From Capsulimonas sp. (GTDB lineage: Bacteria; Armatimonadota; Armatimonadia; Armatimonadales; Capsulimonadaceae), in NCBI GenBank assembly GCA_025963815.1, contig JAOQAA010000097.1, positions 1 through 7,735 on the forward strand: a DNA stretch of 7,735 bases. Reading direction: 5' to 3'. A program made the translations under genes and the position numbers. The notes under the pieces were generated by a model. The model was not told the origin of the DNA and searched no databases. It was given only the letters and a program-made list of their open reading frames with translations. Numbering within the stretch: the first letter of the stretch is position 1; the number at the start of each line of letters is the position of its first letter. Shown here piece after piece: positions 5,046-7,735 of the stretch.

Positions 5046-7679
5046 ATGGCAATCGACCACTCCAAACTCAGTCCCATGCTCCGCCAATATTTCGAGTTCA
5101 AGGCCGAGCGTCCCGATGTCGTGCTGCTCATGCGAGTGGGCGACTTCTTCGAGGCGTACGGCGAGGACGCCGAGACGATGGCGCGGGAGCTGGAAATCAC
5201 GCTCACTGGCCGCGAGGACAAAAGCTCGACAACGCGCATCCCCATGGCGGGCGTGCCGCACCATGCGCTGGAGCGATATATGGTGCGTCTGATCGCCAAA
5301 GGCTTCAAAGTCGCCGTCTGCGATCAGGTTGAGGACCCGAAGCTCGCGAAGGGGTTAGTGAAGCGCCGCGTCACGCGCGTCATGACCCCCGGCACCGTGG
5401 TCGAAGACTCGATGCTGGACTCCAAGACCAATAACTATCTGGTCGCTGTAGTCACGGGCGAGAAGACGCCGAGCGGCGTCGGCGTAGTCGATGTCTCGAC
5501 GGGCGAGTTTCTGGTCACGGAAGTTCCCTGCGACAGCGACATGCAGAAGATCGTGGAAGAGGTCATGCGGCTGCGCCCAGCTGAGTGCCTGCTCAGGCCC
5601 GGCATGGACGATCTCGCCGACGCGATCCGCGCCGCATCGCGCGCCTTGGTGACGTTTCAGGAGCCATCCGATCCCCGCAAGTCGTCGCGGCAAAAGCTGC
5701 TCGATCACTTCGGCACGCCGTCCCTGCGCGGCTACGGCGTGGACACGATGACGGTGGGCCTGGACGCCGCCGCGCTGCTCTTAGACTATCTCAAGCAGAC
5801 CCACCAATCGTCCATCAGCCATATCCGCACGCTCGCCACTTACAGCACCGACAACTACATGGTGCTCGACGCCGCCGCGCGCCGGAACCTGGAGCTGACG
5901 CACTCGCTCGCTGACGGTGCGCGCAGCAAAAGCCTCGTTTCTATTCTGGATCGCACCGTGACGCCCATGGGTGCGCGCCTGCTGCGCAAGTGGTTCGATC
6001 AGCCCCTGCTCGCCTTGGACAAGATCCAGAACCGGCAGAATGCCGTCGCCGAGATGGCCGCCGACTCGCTGCTGCGTGGCGATATGCGCGACGCACTCAA
6101 GCGTATCTCCGATCTGGAGCGTCTGATGGCGCGCATTTGCAGCGGTATGGCGAACGCGCGCGACTTAATTGCGCTTAAACTCTCACTCCAGGCGTTCCCC
6201 GAAATTGAAGCCGCGCTGGAGCGTGCGCCCGAAGGCGGCGCGCTCGCGCCGCTGCGCGCGGCCCTCGCGGCATCGCCCGTCGAACTGCTGGAGCTTTTAG
6301 AAAGCACCGTCGCCGAAGAACCGCCGCTGCTGCTGCGCGAAGGCGGTCTGATCCGTGGCGGCTGCAATGAAGAACTGGACGCGCTGCGCGACCTGCGCTC
6401 CGGTGGTAAGGGTTTCATCGCCAAGATCGAAGAAGAGGAGCGCGAGCGGACAGGAATCAAAAACCTCAAGATCGGCTTCAACAACGTCTTCGGCTACTTT
6501 ATTGAAATCAGCAAGGCGAACGGCCATGTTGCCGTGCCATCGGAGTACCATCGCAAGCAGACGACGGCGAACGCCGAGCGCTATATCACGCCGACGCTGA
6601 AAGAATACGAAGCTCAGGTGTTGGGCGCGGAGGAAAAGATCGTCGAGCTGGAGTACCGTCTTTTCTGTGAGCTGCGCGACGAGATCGCCGAACGCTTCTC
6701 CGGGATCGTGCTGAAGCTCGCGACCACGATCGCGCGTTTGGATGTCTTTGGCGGCCTCGCGGAAGTCGCCCTCCAGCATCGATTTGTCCGCCCGGATGTC
6801 CATGACGGCGATACTTTAGAAATTCGCGCTGGCCGTCACCCTGTCGTCGAAAGCCTGCAAAGCGGCAATCTCTTTGTACCGAACGACACGTATTTGGATA
6901 CCGACGAAACGCGCCTGCATATCATTACCGGCCCGAACTCAGCCGGAAAAAGCACCTATCTGCGCCAAGTCGCGCTGATCGTCCTGCTCGCCCAGATCGG
7001 TTCATTTGTCCCCGCTGACAGCGCCTCCGTGGGCTTAGTGGACCGTATCTTTACCCGCGTCGGCGCGCACGACGACCTGGCGAGCGGCCAGTCGACGTTC
7101 ATGGTGGAGATGAACGAGACGGCGAATATCCTGAACAACGCCACGGCGCGCAGTCTCGTCATTCTGGACGAAGTGGGGCGGGGGACGAGTACCTTCGATG
7201 GTATGGCGATTGCCTGGTCCGTCGCCGAGTACCTTCACGCGATCGGCGCCAAGACGCTGTTCGCCACGCACTACCACCATTTGAACGAGCTGGAGAAGCT
7301 GCACCCGGGCGTCAAGAACTTCCGGGTCGCGGTGAAGGAGCAGGGGGACCATATCGTCTGGCTGCGCAAGATCATGCCGGGCGGTACGGATAAGAGCTAT
7401 GGCATCCAGGTCGCGCGCCTCGCGGGCGTTCCCGAAACGGTGCTGCTGCGTGCGAGCGACGTATTGAAGACCCTGGAGGCGACCAACCGGGGCGAGAGCG
7501 CGAAGGGCGTCGGTCAGAAGATCGCCGATAACACCAAGAAGCTGCAATTGACATTATTCGAAGCCGAGCGCCATCCCGTGATGGACGAACTCGCCGCCAT
7601 CGACACAAGTACGCTGTCACCCATTGAGGCGCTGACAAAGATCTACGATCTGCCGCGCATGTTGCATGGGCCAGGGTAA
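5046..7679 (+). CDS. mutS: DNA mismatch repair protein MutS
   Basis: An 877-residue, full-length mismatch sensor ATPase. The mismatch-binding domain I carries G-D-F-F-E-A-Y with the Phe-x-Glu reader at F34 and E36. The connector domain covers about 130-255, the core and lever about 270-570 with the clamp near 430-530, and the ATPase domain runs from about 595. The ATPase has Walker A G-P-N-S-A-G-K-S-T (629-637), the signature loop S-G-Q-S-T-F-M-V-E-M (680-689), Walker B L-V-I-L-D-E (704-709) and H742 in A-T-H-Y-H-H. Near the C-terminus Q-L-T-L-F (834-838) fits the sliding-clamp binding motif, followed by the usual S-P-I-E-A-L-x-K-I-Y-D-L end. This is the MutS1 repair type, not MutS2, since it has domain I and no Smr domain. 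The ATG at 5046 has no Shine-Dalgarno site; ATG at 5076 (codon 11) is a possible alternative that would spare domain I. A terminator precedes it, so it probably has its own promoter. mutL often follows mutS but would lie outside the window. Confidence 0.98.
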   Translation: MAIDHSKLSPMLRQYFEFKAERPDVVLLMRVGDFFEAYGEDAETMARELEITLTGREDKSSTTRIPMAGVPHHALERYMVRLIAKGFKVAVCDQVEDPKLAKGLVKRRVTRVMTPGTVVEDSMLDSKTNNYLVAVVTGEKTPSGVGVVDVSTGEFLVTEVPCDSDMQKIVEEVMRLRPAECLLRPGMDDLADAIRAASRALVTFQEPSDPRKSSRQKLLDHFGTPSLRGYGVDTMTVGLDAAALLLDYLKQTHQSSISHIRTLATYSTDNYMVLDAAARRNLELTHSLADGARSKSLVSILDRTVTPMGARLLRKWFDQPLLALDKIQNRQNAVAEMAADSLLRGDMRDALKRISDLERLMARICSGMANARDLIALKLSLQAFPEIEAALERAPEGGALAPLRAALAASPVELLELLESTVAEEPPLLLREGGLIRGGCNEELDALRDLRSGGKGFIAKIEEEERERTGIKNLKIGFNNVFGYFIEISKANGHVAVPSEYHRKQTTANAERYITPTLKEYEAQVLGAEEKIVELEYRLFCELRDEIAERFSGIVLKLATTIARLDVFGGLAEVALQHRFVRPDVHDGDTLEIRAGRHPVVESLQSGNLFVPNDTYLDTDETRLHIITGPNSAGKSTYLRQVALIVLLAQIGSFVPADSASVGLVDRIFTRVGAHDDLASGQSTFMVEMNETANILNNATARSLVILDEVGRGTSTFDGMAIAWSVAEYLHAIGAKTLFATHYHHLNELEKLHPGVKNFRVAVKEQGDHIVWLRKIMPGGTDKSYGIQVARLAGVPETVLLRASDVLKTLEATNRGESAKGVGQKIADNTKKLQLTLFEAERHPVMDELAAIDTSTLSPIEALTKIYDLPRMLHGPG

Positions 7680-7735
7680 ATCTTTCGGCCCGTTATACGC
7701 ACCCCGGCGCTTCGGCCGACCCATCCGGGTGAGCT

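Noticed and set aside
4907..5332. A 141-codon + strand open frame spanning the LCP end, terminator and mutS start
   Set aside because: It runs through the terminator and into mutS in another frame, and its Arg-rich sequence looks like out-of-frame translation.
7701..7730. Imperfect inverted repeat after mutS (ACCC with GGGT, CGGC with GCCG) as a terminator
   Set aside because: The stems are short, the outer one needs a multiloop or bulge, no T run follows before the window ends, and such pairings are frequent in G+C-rich DNA.

Overview
The window is gene-dense (about 60% G+C by eye). Everything I can support lies on the + strand. It reads as bacterial chromosomal housekeeping sequence rather than a mobile or accessory island: I see no transposase, integrase, tRNA, rRNA, CRISPR array or phage gene. 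The best-recognised proteins are a full MiaB, a LytR-CpsA-Psr (LCP) protein and a full MutS. The organism cannot be fixed from the sequence. A membrane-anchored LCP protein, genes without Shine-Dalgarno sites and a consensus -10 directly against a start codon would suit a diderm or monoderm lineage outside the Proteobacteria, for example Armatimonadota or a relative. That is a low-confidence inference.

Layout. Positions 2-217 hold the 3' end of a gene whose last residues resemble the C-terminus of an Amidohydro_2-type hydrolase. It overlaps by 23 bases a gene for a large polytopic membrane protein (195-1988) that looks like a GT-C-type glycosyltransferase of unknown substrate. A strong promoter-like element (2009-2038) follows, with its -10 box eight bases from the miaB start, so the miaB message is probably leaderless. 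miaB (2047-3444) is followed after 27 bases by an LCP gene (3472-4950) that starts with TTG behind a good ribosome binding site. The two are probably co-transcribed. A hairpin terminator (4960-4989) closes that unit. A 95-base gap then carries a TTGACA box and a perfect 8-bp dyad that fits the enterobacterial LexA pattern CTGT-N8-ACAG, followed by mutS (5046-7679). The last 56 bases hold no gene I can call.

How the genes relate. MiaB modifies A37 of tRNAs, and MutS starts DNA mismatch repair. miaB and mutS lie near each other in several bacterial groups, such as Bacillus, so the unusual item here is the cell-envelope LCP gene between them. The GT-C-like protein and the LCP protein could both serve envelope glycan assembly, but they are separated by a promoter and nothing in the sequence proves a shared pathway.

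I did not find a clear, previously undescribed system. The points most worth checking are the LexA-like dyad in front of mutS, the probable leaderless miaB transcript, the LytR_C domain interrupted by a low-complexity linker, and the unassigned GT-C-like protein.
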